Assembly (NCBI GenBank): GCA_964431965.1
Contig: CAYSLU010000035.1
Coordinates: 1-45,917 of the forward strand
Length of the DNA: 45,917 nucleotides
Reading direction: 5' to 3'
Source: CAYSLU01 sp964431965
GTDB taxonomy: Bacteria > Verrucomicrobiota > Kiritimatiellia > CAIKKV01 > CAYSLU01
Within the stretch, counting starts at the first letter, position 1. Each line of letters starts with the position of its first letter. Under the pieces are notes generated by a model, which worked only from the letters and a program-made list of their open reading frames with translations, was not told where the DNA came from and did no database searches. Both the position numbers and the translations under genes were made by a program. Shown here piece by piece: positions 1 through 7,860 of this stretch.

Positions 1-1776
1 ATCCGGTTCCGGCCGATCATGATGACGACGCTGGCGGCGATGGCGGGCGGCCTGCCGCTGGCGCTCGGCTACGGCGCCGGCGGGGAGGCGCGCCAGCCGC
101 TGGGCCTGGCCGTGGTGGGCGGCCTGCTCTTCTCGCAGTTCCTGACGCTGTACGTGACGCCGGTCTTCTATATCTGCATGGAGTGGCTCCAGGTCCGGCT
201 GCGGCGCCGGGGCGCCGGCGGGGCCGCTCCCACCGTCGCGCCGGCGGCGGCCGCCGGTCTCGCGGTCGCGATCGGGCTTGCCGCCGCGGCGGGTGCGCTG
301 GCCCAGTCGCCGCCGCCGGCCGCCCAGCCGCTCGAGCTGACCGCGCGCGAGGCGGTGCTGATGGCCTTGGAGCACAACCGCACGCTCGCCGTGGAGCGGC
401 TGCGTCCGGAGATCAGCCGCACGGCCGAGGCCGAGCAGCGCGCCGCGTTCGATCCCGTCCTGTCCGGCTCGGTTTCGCGCCAGGAGACGGACGTCGAGCG
501 GCTGTCCGCATCCGGCTCGGGCGTCCAGCGCGTCGATACGCGGGGCACCGCCGGCGAGGCGGCGCTGGCGGAGACGCTGCCGGCGGGCACGCGCCTGGAG
601 GCCGGCGCCTCGGCGGGGGTGACGGACTCCTCCCTGGCCAGCAACGAGTTTGCCTCCGCGCGGCTGGGCGTTGCGGCCACCCAGCCGCTGCTGCGCGGTG
701 CCGGCCGGACCGTCGGCCTCGCCAATCTGCGGCTGGCGCGGCTGGGCACGCTGGACTCCCAGTACGAGCTGCGCGGGTTCGCCGAGGCGCTGGTCGCGGC
801 GGTGGAAGGCGCATACTGGGACTGCCTGCGCGCGGAGCGCCAGACGGAGATCGTGGAGGAGTCGCTCCGCCTCGCCGAGCGCCAGCTCGAGGAGGCGCGG
901 GAGCGCGTGCGGATCGGCAAGCTCGCGGCGTCGGAGGTGGCGGCACCCGAGGCCGAGGTGGCGCTCCGGGTGCAGGCGCGGATCGCGGCGCGGGGCGCGC
1001 TCGAGACGGCTCGGCTCGCCTACCTGCGGCTCCTCAATCCGCCCGGGACGAACCGGTGGGAGCGCACGCCGGTCCTGAAGGATCCGCTCGCGGCCGCCGG
1101 GCCGGACGACGACGCGGATGTTGCGGAGCGCGTGCGCACGGCGCTGCGAATGCGGCCGGACTTGAACCAGGCGAGGCTCGCGCTGGAGCGTGGAGACCTT
1201 GAGCTCGTGAAGACGAAGAACGGCCTGCTGCCGAAGCTCGATCTGTTCGTGGCGCTCGGGAAGACCGGGTACGCGGAGGCCGTGGGCGATGCGGTCCGGG
1301 ACCTGAACGGCAGCGACACGTATGACGCGACAGCGGGCGTGCAGTTCGAGCATCCGGTCCGGCGGCGGGCCGACGCGGCGCGGCACCGCCGGGCGGCGCT
1401 CGAGAAGGAGCAGGCCCAGGCCGCGCTCGAGGCGCTGGAGCAGCTGGCCGAAGTGGACGTGCGGCGGGCGTGCGTCGATGTGCGGAGCGCGCGCGAGCAG
1501 GTGGCCGCGGCGGCGGCCACGCGCCGGGCGCAGGAAGCGTCGTTCGCCGCCGAGCAGGAGAAGTTCCGGCTGGGCAAGTCGACCTCCCTGCTGGCGGCCC
1601 AGGCCGCGCGCGATCTGCTGGTCGGGCAGATCGCCGAGGTGCAGGCCCTGGTCGGCTATCGCAAGGCGCTGGTGGAGCTGTACCGGCTGGAAGGCACGCT
1701 GCTTGATCGGCGCGGCATAGCGGTGGCGGACGGCCCTCCGGACGGGCGCCGCGGAGCGGGAGAGACAGGAGGATGA
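1..1776 (+). CDS. RND efflux pump C-terminus fused to TolC-like outer-membrane factor (5' partial)
   Basis: The reading frame is open from base 1, so the gene begins before the window. Residues 1-68 in the window match the end of an AcrB/MdtC-type RND pump: an RFRPIMMTTLAA start, a Gly-rich loop, then a last membrane helix ending LTLYVTPVFY and a basic tail. Without a stop the frame continues into a hydrophobic Ala-rich segment (about 79-101) ending ALAQ, which looks like a signal peptide, and then a full outer-membrane factor (about 110-585) with ELTAREAVLMALEHN and two coiled-coil halves as in TolC/OprM. Pump and exit duct are normally separate genes. No Cys lipobox is present. An internal start at base 178 (ATG, MEWLQ) could make the duct separately. 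It ends 4 bases before aroF, whose ribosome site lies inside this frame. The family call is firm; function of the fusion is inferred. Confidence 0.85.
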   Translation: MRFRPIMMTTLAAMAGGLPLALGYGAGGEARQPLGLAVVGGLLFSQFLTLYVTPVFYICMEWLQVRLRRRGAGGAAPTVAPAAAAGLAVAIGLAAAAGALAQSPPPAAQPLELTAREAVLMALEHNRTLAVERLRPEISRTAEAEQRAAFDPVLSGSVSRQETDVERLSASGSGVQRVDTRGTAGEAALAETLPAGTRLEAGASAGVTDSSLASNEFASARLGVAATQPLLRGAGRTVGLANLRLARLGTLDSQYELRGFAEALVAAVEGAYWDCLRAERQTEIVEESLRLAERQLEEARERVRIGKLAASEVAAPEAEVALRVQARIAARGALETARLAYLRLLNPPGTNRWERTPVLKDPLAAAGPDDDADVAERVRTALRMRPDLNQARLALERGDLELVKTKNGLLPKLDLFVALGKTGYAEAVGDAVRDLNGSDTYDATAGVQFEHPVRRRADAARHRRAALEKEQAQAALEALEQLAEVDVRRACVDVRSAREQVAAAAATRRAQEASFAAEQEKFRLGKSTSLLAAQAARDLLVGQIAEVQALVGYRKALVELYRLEGTLLDRRGIAVADGPPDGRRGAGETGG

Positions 1777-1780
1777 GCAG

Positions 1781-2800
1781 ATGATTATCGTGATGCGCGA
1801 ACGCGCGTCGAATGTGCAGATCGAACAGGTGCAGGACGAAATCCGGCGGCTCGGCTATACGCCGCACCCGATCCGCGGCGTGGAGCGGACCGTGATCGGC
1901 GCGATCGGCGACGAGCGGGGAAAGGCCCGGCTCCAGAATCTCGAAACGGCCGACGGGGTGGAGAGCGTCATCCCGATTCTGAAGCCGTACAAGCTGGCCG
2001 GCATCGAACTGCGGCACGAGAAGACGCTGGTCACGGTGGCGCCGGGCGTCGTCTTCGGCGGCACGCGGATTCCGGTGATCGCCGGCCCGTGCTCGGTCGA
2101 GAGCCTGGAGCAGATCTGCGGCACGGCGGAGGCGGTGAAAGCGGGCGGCGCGACGCTGCTGCGCGGCGGCGCCTACAAGCCGCGGACGTCGCCGTACAGC
2201 TTCCAGGGCCTCGAGGAGGAGGGCCTGCGCATGCTGGCGGCCGCTCGGGAGCGGACGGGCCTGCCCGTCGTGACGGAGGTCATGAAGGAAAGCGTGCTGG
2301 AGCTGGTGGATCGCTATGCGGACGTGATCCAGATCGGCGCGCGGAACATGCAGAACTTCGACTTGCTCAAGGCGGTCGGCCAGCTGCGCAAGCCGGTGCT
2401 GCTCAAGCGGGGCCTGGCGAGCACGGTGCGCGAGTGGCTGATGTCGGCCGAGTACATCATGTCGCAGGGCAACATGCAGGTTCTGCTCTGCGAGCGCGGC
2501 ATCCGGACGTTTGAGACGGCGACGCGGAACACGCTCGACCTGAGCGCGATACCCGTGCTGAAGCAGGAGACCCACCTGCCGGTAGTGGTCGATCCCAGCC
2601 ACGGGACGGGGCATGCGAACCTGGTCGAATCCATGTCGCTTGCGGCCGTGGCGGCCGGGGCGGACGGGCTGATCGTCGAGGTGCATCCGAACCCGCACGA
2701 GGCGTGGTCGGACGGATCCCAGTCGCTCACGCCCGCGGACTTCGCCCGCACCATCCAGCGCCTGCGCGCCGTCGCCTCCGCCGTCGGGCGGAGCGTGTGA
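1781..2800 (+). CDS. aroF: 3-deoxy-7-phosphoheptulonate synthase (DAHP synthase, type I-beta)
   Basis: Condenses phosphoenolpyruvate and erythrose-4-phosphate, the first step of the shikimate pathway to aromatic amino acids, in the cytoplasm. Residues 1-70 form the ferredoxin-like regulatory domain of the Bacillus/Thermotoga type, starting MIIVMRERAS. The TIM barrel follows, with all landmark motifs: AGPCSVES (metal-binding Cys), KPRTSPYSFQG, GARNMQNF, LLKRG, DPSHGTGH, and VEVHPNPHEAWSDG. At 339 residues it has the usual length. ATG at 1781 is preceded by an AGGAGG ribosome site at 1767-1772, inside the end of the upstream efflux gene, so the two are probably co-transcribed and translationally coupled. 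There is no obvious metabolic link between efflux and aroF. Feedback control through the N-terminal domain is known for the family and cannot be judged here. Confidence 0.95.
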   Translation: MIIVMRERASNVQIEQVQDEIRRLGYTPHPIRGVERTVIGAIGDERGKARLQNLETADGVESVIPILKPYKLAGIELRHEKTLVTVAPGVVFGGTRIPVIAGPCSVESLEQICGTAEAVKAGGATLLRGGAYKPRTSPYSFQGLEEEGLRMLAAARERTGLPVVTEVMKESVLELVDRYADVIQIGARNMQNFDLLKAVGQLRKPVLLKRGLASTVREWLMSAEYIMSQGNMQVLLCERGIRTFETATRNTLDLSAIPVLKQETHLPVVVDPSHGTGHANLVESMSLAAVAAGADGLIVEVHPNPHEAWSDGSQSLTPADFARTIQRLRAVASAVGRSV

Positions 2801-2879
2801 GACCCGGCGTTCGTTCGGCTCTTCGTGTCCGCTGTCCTCGTGCCCGTCCATGACATCGGTCGTGCGTTTGCGACGATCG

Positions 2880-3099
2880 AAGCGTCACGGCTTGGGCCGT
2901 CCGGGAACGGCGCATCTCGGCCCGCCTGGGCGGTTGCCGGGGGACGGCGCGTACAGGAGTACAGCGCCGCCCCCGGCGCCCACCCATTCAGGCCAATCTG
3001 CGCCATCCCCGTCCGGGGGTTCGCAGACTCACCCGACCCAAGCCGCGCCGCGGCACGCCCCGTTCCGTCGCGGACTCGGAACGGTGGGTCAGGGGCGAG
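2880..3099 (+). repeat. Dispersed long inverted repeat, family A, copy 1
   Basis: Begins AAGCGTCACGGCTTGGGCC, has a centre GCGCGTACAGGAGTACAGCGC, and ends in a Pro-codon-rich tail with GTTCCGTCGCGGACTCGGAA. The same order of blocks recurs at 11572-11769 and 31326-31539. Copy 1 has lost much of the outer arm match. The centre and the 3' tail are nearly identical to copy 3. Confidence 0.8.
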
Positions 3100-3181
3100 T
3101 CTGACCTTCGACAGCAGAAGACAATTCGGGAAGAGCCACGGCCAGTCTGTCCCTGTGGCGATGCGAGGTCACCCCAACCAC

Positions 3182-3208
3182 GGGAGGGCCCGCGGCCTCG
3201 CGGGCCGG
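3182..3208. repeat. Short GC palindrome, family B, copy 1
   Basis: GGCCCGCG-GCCT-CGCGGGCC, an 8-bp stem with a 4-base loop after a GGGAG lead-in. Near-identical copies lie at about 7793-7820, 12073-12099 and 23562-23588, always between genes. Confidence 0.8.
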
Positions 3209-3436
3209 AGACTGACTGGATCGCCTGAGTTGGAATCGGTGGTGTGGTAGCGCGGCCGAGAGCGGGCCGCCCAGCCCGGGTGCGGCATGGGCGAGGTGAT
3301 GAAGGCAGAACGCGGCTCACACGCCGCTACTACGAACCACTTGGTGTTCGGCGACGGGAGGGGCCAATCACTCACTACTCACCGCGCTCCCGACGAAAGG
3401 GGCGCGGTGGCACGCGCCTCTCCCGGGAACCGCTAC

Positions 3437-5407
3437 TCACATGAACTGACGCGGCACGGTGCGGGACCACGAGCGGGCGAAGCGGGGGCGTCCGTCGACG
3501 GTGACCGTCAAGTCGACCGTGTGACGGAACTCCGTGGCGTCGCTTTCGGTGACGCATGTCGCTGCGACCTGGATGCTCTGGCCGGCGCACGTGTGGCTGC
3601 GCTCCGATGAGGCGCGGATCACCGCGCGGGCGGGGTCGCGGGCCGAGACGGTTACCGTGGCTTCGTTGAACCACTGCGGGGTGTAGTGGACCTTGTAGTC
3701 GAGCGTCTGGGTCTCGTTGATTGCGTCGCGCGTGACGACATAGCGGTCCGGCGGCTTGGGCGCGGCCGGAACGCTGTCGAGCAGGCGGATCGCGGGCGGG
3801 GGCAGCGGCGGCACGCGCGGCGGCGCCAGCGGAAGCGTGATGCACGAGGGTCGGGCGGCGCTGCGGAAGACGGTGCTGCACGTGCGCTCCGGCATCGGCC
3901 ACACGTTCATGAAGTCCGCGCCGGCGATCATGACGCGGATGCGGTGGCCGGTTGCGACCCGGTGCGCGCAGGCGAGCAGATCGAACTCGAGCCGGACCGG
4001 CTGGCCGGGCTCCAGGTACGTCGGCTCCTGATGCGATTCCCGGTGGGCGGCATTCAGCCATCCCTTCGTGATCAGGGCGGAGGCGCCGTCGGGCGCCACG
4101 TCGCAGAGCTTGACCGCGTAGAGCGCGTTTCGGGCGGAAGCGGCAACGTGCAGCATGACGCGCGGCTGGCCGATGATGTCGACGCTTTCGGCCAGAGGAT
4201 CGGTCGAGTAGACGAGCGAGACGCCCTCGTCCAGCCGCTGGTCGAGCGGCATGGCCCAGTTGTCGTTGAACGGGCCGCCGCCGTGCATGCCGGTTGCGAG
4301 GCCCGCGCGCGGGTCACTGTCCAGCCGATCGCCGGTGTCCGCGGCGGGATCGTCCGGCGCCGCGCGTTCGAGTCGTCCGGCCGCGCTCAGGTAGAACGGC
4401 GTCGCGACCGCCCGGGCCGGGGGCCACTCCGTTTCGCAGCGGAACGCGCCGCGGTCCATCAGGCGCATGCTGGCGGGCGGGTTGTGCTCCGACACGAAGA
4501 GCGTAACGGGCGGCTCGCGCGTCACGCCGGTGTCGGTGTCCTTGAGCCACTGGTCGAACCAGCGCAGCGCCTCGGACTGCCACTCGATGCGCGGCCCCGG
4601 GATGGCCGCGTCCGGCCACTGGTGCGACCATGGGCCGATGAGGGCGCGCTTCGGGACGGACACGTTGGCGAAGATGCGCAGCAGCGGCGTGAAGTACCAG
4701 TCGGCCCAGCCGTCGACGACGAACACAGGGCAGCGGACGCGTTCGTAATGGCCGCGCAGCGAGCGGTCGCGCCAGAAGGGGCCGTCGAGCAGGTGCTCGA
4801 TGAAGGCGACACCCCACGGCACGTTGTGTTCGAGGCGCTCGGCCCAGATGGCCTCCCACCGGTCGCCGACCTCGGCCGGGTCGGGGGGCGAGAAGTTGGA
4901 GACGGTCATGATCGGCGAGTAGCACATGTACATGTAGGGCCGGGGCGAGCCGCCCGGGTTGGTCCACTCGGTATAGGGATCGTCCGTGCCGGAGCGCGCG
5001 ATGATCGCCGCGAGGTGCGGCGGGGCGGCCCTGGCCATCTGCAGGGCGACCACGGCGCCGAAGGAGATGCCCCACATGCCGACGCGGCCGCTGCTCCACG
5101 GCTGGGCGGCGGCCCATTCGACCATGTCGTAGCCGTCCTGGCGCTCCGGATCGCTGTAGATGCTGTCGTTCGAGCCTTCCGAGTTGCCCGTCCCGCGGAT
5201 GTCGAACGAGACGACGGCATAGCCGTGTTCCACGAGCGAGCGGGCGCCGTCCGGATTGAGGGGGCCCTTGTTGTAGGGCGTGTAGCTGAGCAGGACGGCG
5301 AAGCGGCCGGGCGCGTCCGGCCGGTGGACGTGGACGGACAGCTTCACGCCGTCGCGCATCGCGACCGGGATGATCTCGCTCCTCACGGGTGTCGGTTGAG
5401 CGGTCAC
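3437..5407 (-). CDS. CocE/NonD (peptidase S15) family hydrolase
   Basis: Alpha/beta hydrolase of the X-Pro dipeptidyl-peptidase/cocaine esterase family, acting on an ester or amide bond; the substrate cannot be told. Counting from the chosen start, the catalytic triad is visible: Ser about 115 in GISFGA, Asp about 236 in DGWADWY, His about 262 in GPWSHQW. A C-terminal jelly-roll domain (about 400-560) carries the family's HRIRVMIAG stretch, followed by an extra beta-rich tail of about 100 residues. I chose GTG at 5407 (656 residues) because GAAGG lies 6 bases upstream and this leaves 17 bases after the propeller gene. An ATG at 5488 in frame would overlap that gene by 64 bases. No signal peptide is seen, so it is probably cytoplasmic. 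It is co-transcribed with the upstream propeller gene. Confidence 0.88.
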   Translation of the reverse strand: MTAQPTPVRSEIIPVAMRDGVKLSVHVHRPDAPGRFAVLLSYTPYNKGPLNPDGARSLVEHGYAVVSFDIRGTGNSEGSNDSIYSDPERQDGYDMVEWAAAQPWSSGRVGMWGISFGAVVALQMARAAPPHLAAIIARSGTDDPYTEWTNPGGSPRPYMYMCYSPIMTVSNFSPPDPAEVGDRWEAIWAERLEHNVPWGVAFIEHLLDGPFWRDRSLRGHYERVRCPVFVVDGWADWYFTPLLRIFANVSVPKRALIGPWSHQWPDAAIPGPRIEWQSEALRWFDQWLKDTDTGVTREPPVTLFVSEHNPPASMRLMDRGAFRCETEWPPARAVATPFYLSAAGRLERAAPDDPAADTGDRLDSDPRAGLATGMHGGGPFNDNWAMPLDQRLDEGVSLVYSTDPLAESVDIIGQPRVMLHVAASARNALYAVKLCDVAPDGASALITKGWLNAAHRESHQEPTYLEPGQPVRLEFDLLACAHRVATGHRIRVMIAGADFMNVWPMPERTCSTVFRSAARPSCITLPLAPPRVPPLPPPAIRLLDSVPAAPKPPDRYVVTRDAINETQTLDYKVHYTPQWFNEATVTVSARDPARAVIRASSERSHTCAGQSIQVAATCVTESDATEFRHTVDLTVTVDGRPRFARSWSRTVPRQFM

Positions 5408-5424
5408 GGGAGCCTTCGGGTTGA

Positions 5425-7311
5425 TCAGGCCGGCGAGCCGGTTGGGGCGGCTTCGGGCAGCGGGATGCTGTAGAGATGCGAACGGCACCCGAAGTAGACG
5501 CGGCCGTCCAGCAGGTCCCCGCCGAACTGGACCGGCACGGGCGGGGTCACGGCGAGGACGAGCTTGAGGGTCCGGGCGTCCGCGCGGGCGATGGCCTGGG
5601 ACAGCAAGACGTATACGGCGCCGTCGGGTGCGGTGACGAACTTGCGTGCGCCCTGCTGGTAGCTGGCGATGCCGAAGCGGGGCTTCGTATCCTCTTCATG
5701 CAGGATTTCCCGCCGTTTCGGGTCGAAGACGAAGAAGCGGTTGCCGTCCGCGACACCGCAGACGAGTCCGGGCCGGGGCCCAGCGCTGAGCGCAACATAG
5801 CCGCTCACGTTGGGCAGAACGGGGCTATGCCACTCGATTCGCTTCGTGGCGATGTCCAGGATCGACAGCTCCGCCACATCGGCCTTCCGTTCGCCCCCTG
5901 TGCCGGGATCTGTCGTGCCGCCGAGCAGCAGGCGGCCGCCGGGCAGCTCGACCAGGCTCATGATCGAGTGCTGGGGCAGGAGGTCCATGTGTTCCAGCAG
6001 GACGCGCTCTTTCGTGACGCGGTCCCAGAAGAGGAGCCCGCCGCCCGTGTAGCCATAGCCCGGCGTGCCGGCCAGCACAATGGTGCGGTTGTCGGAAAGG
6101 GGCAGCAGCGCGTGGGGGCGGTTGATCGACGGTTCGCACTCGGTCAGGAACAGCGGATTGCTGTCCGGCTTTCCCTTTTCTGTCGGGACCCACGGGCGCG
6201 ACGGATCCCACTCGAGCAGGAAGCCGTGCGTGTAGCCGCCGACGAAGAAGCGATCGCCGCGTCGGGCGACGGTGTTCCACTGGCCGTGGGCCAGGCGATT
6301 CACCCAGTCGCCGGTCTTCGGGTTGAAGCTGAAGAAGCGCATGGGGAAGGCGGTGCCGCCGCAGATCGTGCCGTCGGGCGCGGCTGCAACCCCCATGATG
6401 TGCGCCCCGTCGCTCGAGTACGTGAAGGGCACCTCGCGGATCTGCCGCGTGCGCGCATCCTCCACCGCGAGCACGCGATCCACAAGGTCGCACCGCACGA
6501 GGCGGCTTCCGTCCGGGAATGCGGTATGGAAGAGGCCCTGGCTGCTGGTGATGACCGGCTTGGGGCGCTGTGCGTCGCGCCGGCCGATCCTCGTGGCACA
6601 CCCGCGATGGAGTTCGTACCAGCCGTCGGCCGCGCCGTGGAGCGGAACGCCGTAGACCTTGCCGTTCAGGTCGCGGTAGACGAAGGCCGAGCCGGTGACG
6701 CGCTCGGCCTCCGGCAGGACGGGCATGGCCGTTCCGGATTCCGGATCGAAGGAGACGATCTGGCTTGCGGTGTTGCCGACGGCGAAGTAGATCCACCCGG
6801 TGTCGTCGGCGGCCATGAAGCGCTGGTACTGGGCCCAGTTCTGGCTGTAGACGTGGCCGTAGTCGCGGAGCCGTCCGGTGGCGGGATCGAAGCAGACGAC
6901 TCCGCTCTTGGGGTACGTGACCGACCAGATGCGTCCGGCATCGTCCTCGGTCATGCCCATCGCCATCTGCGGGGCCGTCTTCTGGAAGAACGTGAAGGCG
7001 CGCCGCGCGGGATCGAACTCGGTGAAGTGGCTGTTGAAGTGGGTGTAGAAGCGGTTGCGGGACGAGAGGATGGACGAGTAGGGGCAGTCGCCGCCGGGCG
7101 GGAAGGGGACGGGCACCTCGTCGCTCCTGCCCGTGGCGGCGTCGACCATGAGCAGCGCGTAGCAGCCGCGGTGGTCGAAGAGCCAGACGAGGACGACGTT
7201 GCGGCCGTCGCCATCGACGGTGGCGACCGTGCCGCGGTGGTTGCTGATGGGCGTGGCGACTCCGTGGTCGATGCACCCGTTTCCGAGATCCTGGCTGGCG
7301 GATGGGCTCAT
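5425..7311 (-). CDS. Beta-propeller protein of unknown function
   Basis: 628 residues without a signal peptide. The sequence is a series of about 45-60-residue blades with strand patterns such as IVSFDPESGTAMPVL, ICGGTAFPMRFFSFNP and FFVFDPKRREIL, typical of SMP-30/WD40-like propellers. Many blades end in FDP or WD pairs followed by T-G. No catalytic signature is recognisable. The ATG at 7311 follows an AGAGAG purine tract. It is the first gene of a two-gene operon with the S15-type hydrolase, 17 bases apart, so it may sense or bind the product or substrate of that enzyme; this is a guess from context. PVC genomes carry many such propellers without known roles. Confidence 0.75.
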   Translation of the reverse strand: MSPSASQDLGNGCIDHGVATPISNHRGTVATVDGDGRNVVLVWLFDHRGCYALLMVDAATGRSDEVPVPFPPGGDCPYSSILSSRNRFYTHFNSHFTEFDPARRAFTFFQKTAPQMAMGMTEDDAGRIWSVTYPKSGVVCFDPATGRLRDYGHVYSQNWAQYQRFMAADDTGWIYFAVGNTASQIVSFDPESGTAMPVLPEAERVTGSAFVYRDLNGKVYGVPLHGAADGWYELHRGCATRIGRRDAQRPKPVITSSQGLFHTAFPDGSRLVRCDLVDRVLAVEDARTRQIREVPFTYSSDGAHIMGVAAAPDGTICGGTAFPMRFFSFNPKTGDWVNRLAHGQWNTVARRGDRFFVGGYTHGFLLEWDPSRPWVPTEKGKPDSNPLFLTECEPSINRPHALLPLSDNRTIVLAGTPGYGYTGGGLLFWDRVTKERVLLEHMDLLPQHSIMSLVELPGGRLLLGGTTDPGTGGERKADVAELSILDIATKRIEWHSPVLPNVSGYVALSAGPRPGLVCGVADGNRFFVFDPKRREILHEEDTKPRFGIASYQQGARKFVTAPDGAVYVLLSQAIARADARTLKLVLAVTPPVPVQFGGDLLDGRVYFGCRSHLYSIPLPEAAPTGSPA

Positions 7312-7457
7312 GTCTCTCTGCTCCGTTCCGGCGCGACCGCCGTCGTCTTGCGTGGCGCCGCTTGTACCACATTTCCGCGAGCGATGACGATTCCGAGTGT
7401 CTGGCAGACGGCAGATTCCGGACTTGAGACCTTAGACCCGAGACCCTGGACCACGTC

Positions 7458-7702
7458 ATGAATCGGAAGCCGCGGCATGTGGACCGGATGGCGGACGAGG
7501 CAGCGGATGGGGGCGTGGACCTGTTCTTCGTCAATCCCAACGCCCAGCGGTCGAACACTGGGCGCCGTCCAAGCCGGACGTTCACATTGTGACGTTCCGC
7601 GTATCGCCCGCCGCCTTGCGCGATGGCGCCAACACGCTCGTGCTTCGCAGCGAGACGAACGCCGTGCTTACCGTTCGGTCCCTCGATGTGCGGGTGGGGT
7701 GA
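7458..7702 (+). pseudogene. Decayed gene remnant (two frames, internal deletion)
   Basis: An ATG at 7458 opens a frame that reads GVDLFFVNPNAQRSN and stops at about 7590. From about 7553 a second frame (phase +2) reads EHWAPSKPDVHIVTFRV, then LRDGANTLVLRSE, and stops at 7702. Both pieces look like conserved protein: the first recalls an internal N-A-Q-R-(T/S)-N motif of large planctomycete-type exported proteins, the second a C-terminal beta-sandwich edge. The simplest reading is a gene reduced by deletion and a frameshift near 7550. Recognition of the parent family is tentative. Confidence 0.45.
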
Positions 7703-7714
7703 GTGGTTCCTTAG

Positions 7715-7825
7715 TCGAGTCAGTCTCGGGCGCCAGGGCCGGCGCCCGTCCCGCTGAGGGGTTTACCGGGCGGCCGGTACGAACTCCCACGGCGGGAGAG
7801 CCCGCGGCCCCGCGGGCCGGCAAAT
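7715..7825 (+). repeat. Composite repeat, families C and B, copy 1
   Basis: TCTCGGGCGCC, CAGGGCCGG and CGCCCGTCCCG at 7724-7753 (a palindrome around GGGCGCC/GGCGCCC), then about 40 bases, then the family B palindrome ending CCCGCGGGCC. The same two-part order recurs at 11992-12105, with the same AGTCA lead-in. Confidence 0.75.
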
Positions 7826-7860
7826 GGTGCAGGCGTGTCGGCTTGGCCGCACAGCGCCCA

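Larger units (their letters stand above)
2801..3436. other. Gene-free interval with repeats
   Basis: No convincing gene. It separates aroF from the end of the convergent hydrolase gene. It holds one copy of a long inverted repeat (2880-3099) and one short palindrome (3182-3208). The remaining 220 bases before 3437 show only short GC-rich inverted runs. Confidence 0.6.

Noticed and set aside
183..1202. Long open frame inside the efflux gene
   Set aside because: Arg/Gly/Ala-rich shadow of the real frame, no motif and no ribosome site.
3686..5473. 595-codon plus-strand frame opposite the S15-type hydrolase
   Set aside because: Antisense shadow caused by high GC; composition is Arg/Gly/Val-rich with no domain, while the minus strand has a full catalytic triad.
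7415..7460. GAGACCTTAGACCCGAGACCCTGGAC heptamer-like run, recalled at 40616-40640
   Set aside because: Short and degenerate; not enough regularity to call an array or CRISPR, and only loosely similar between the two sites.
5476..7461. 661-codon plus-strand frame opposite the beta-propeller gene
   Set aside because: Shadow of the propeller gene; low-complexity Ala/Glu/Val translation.
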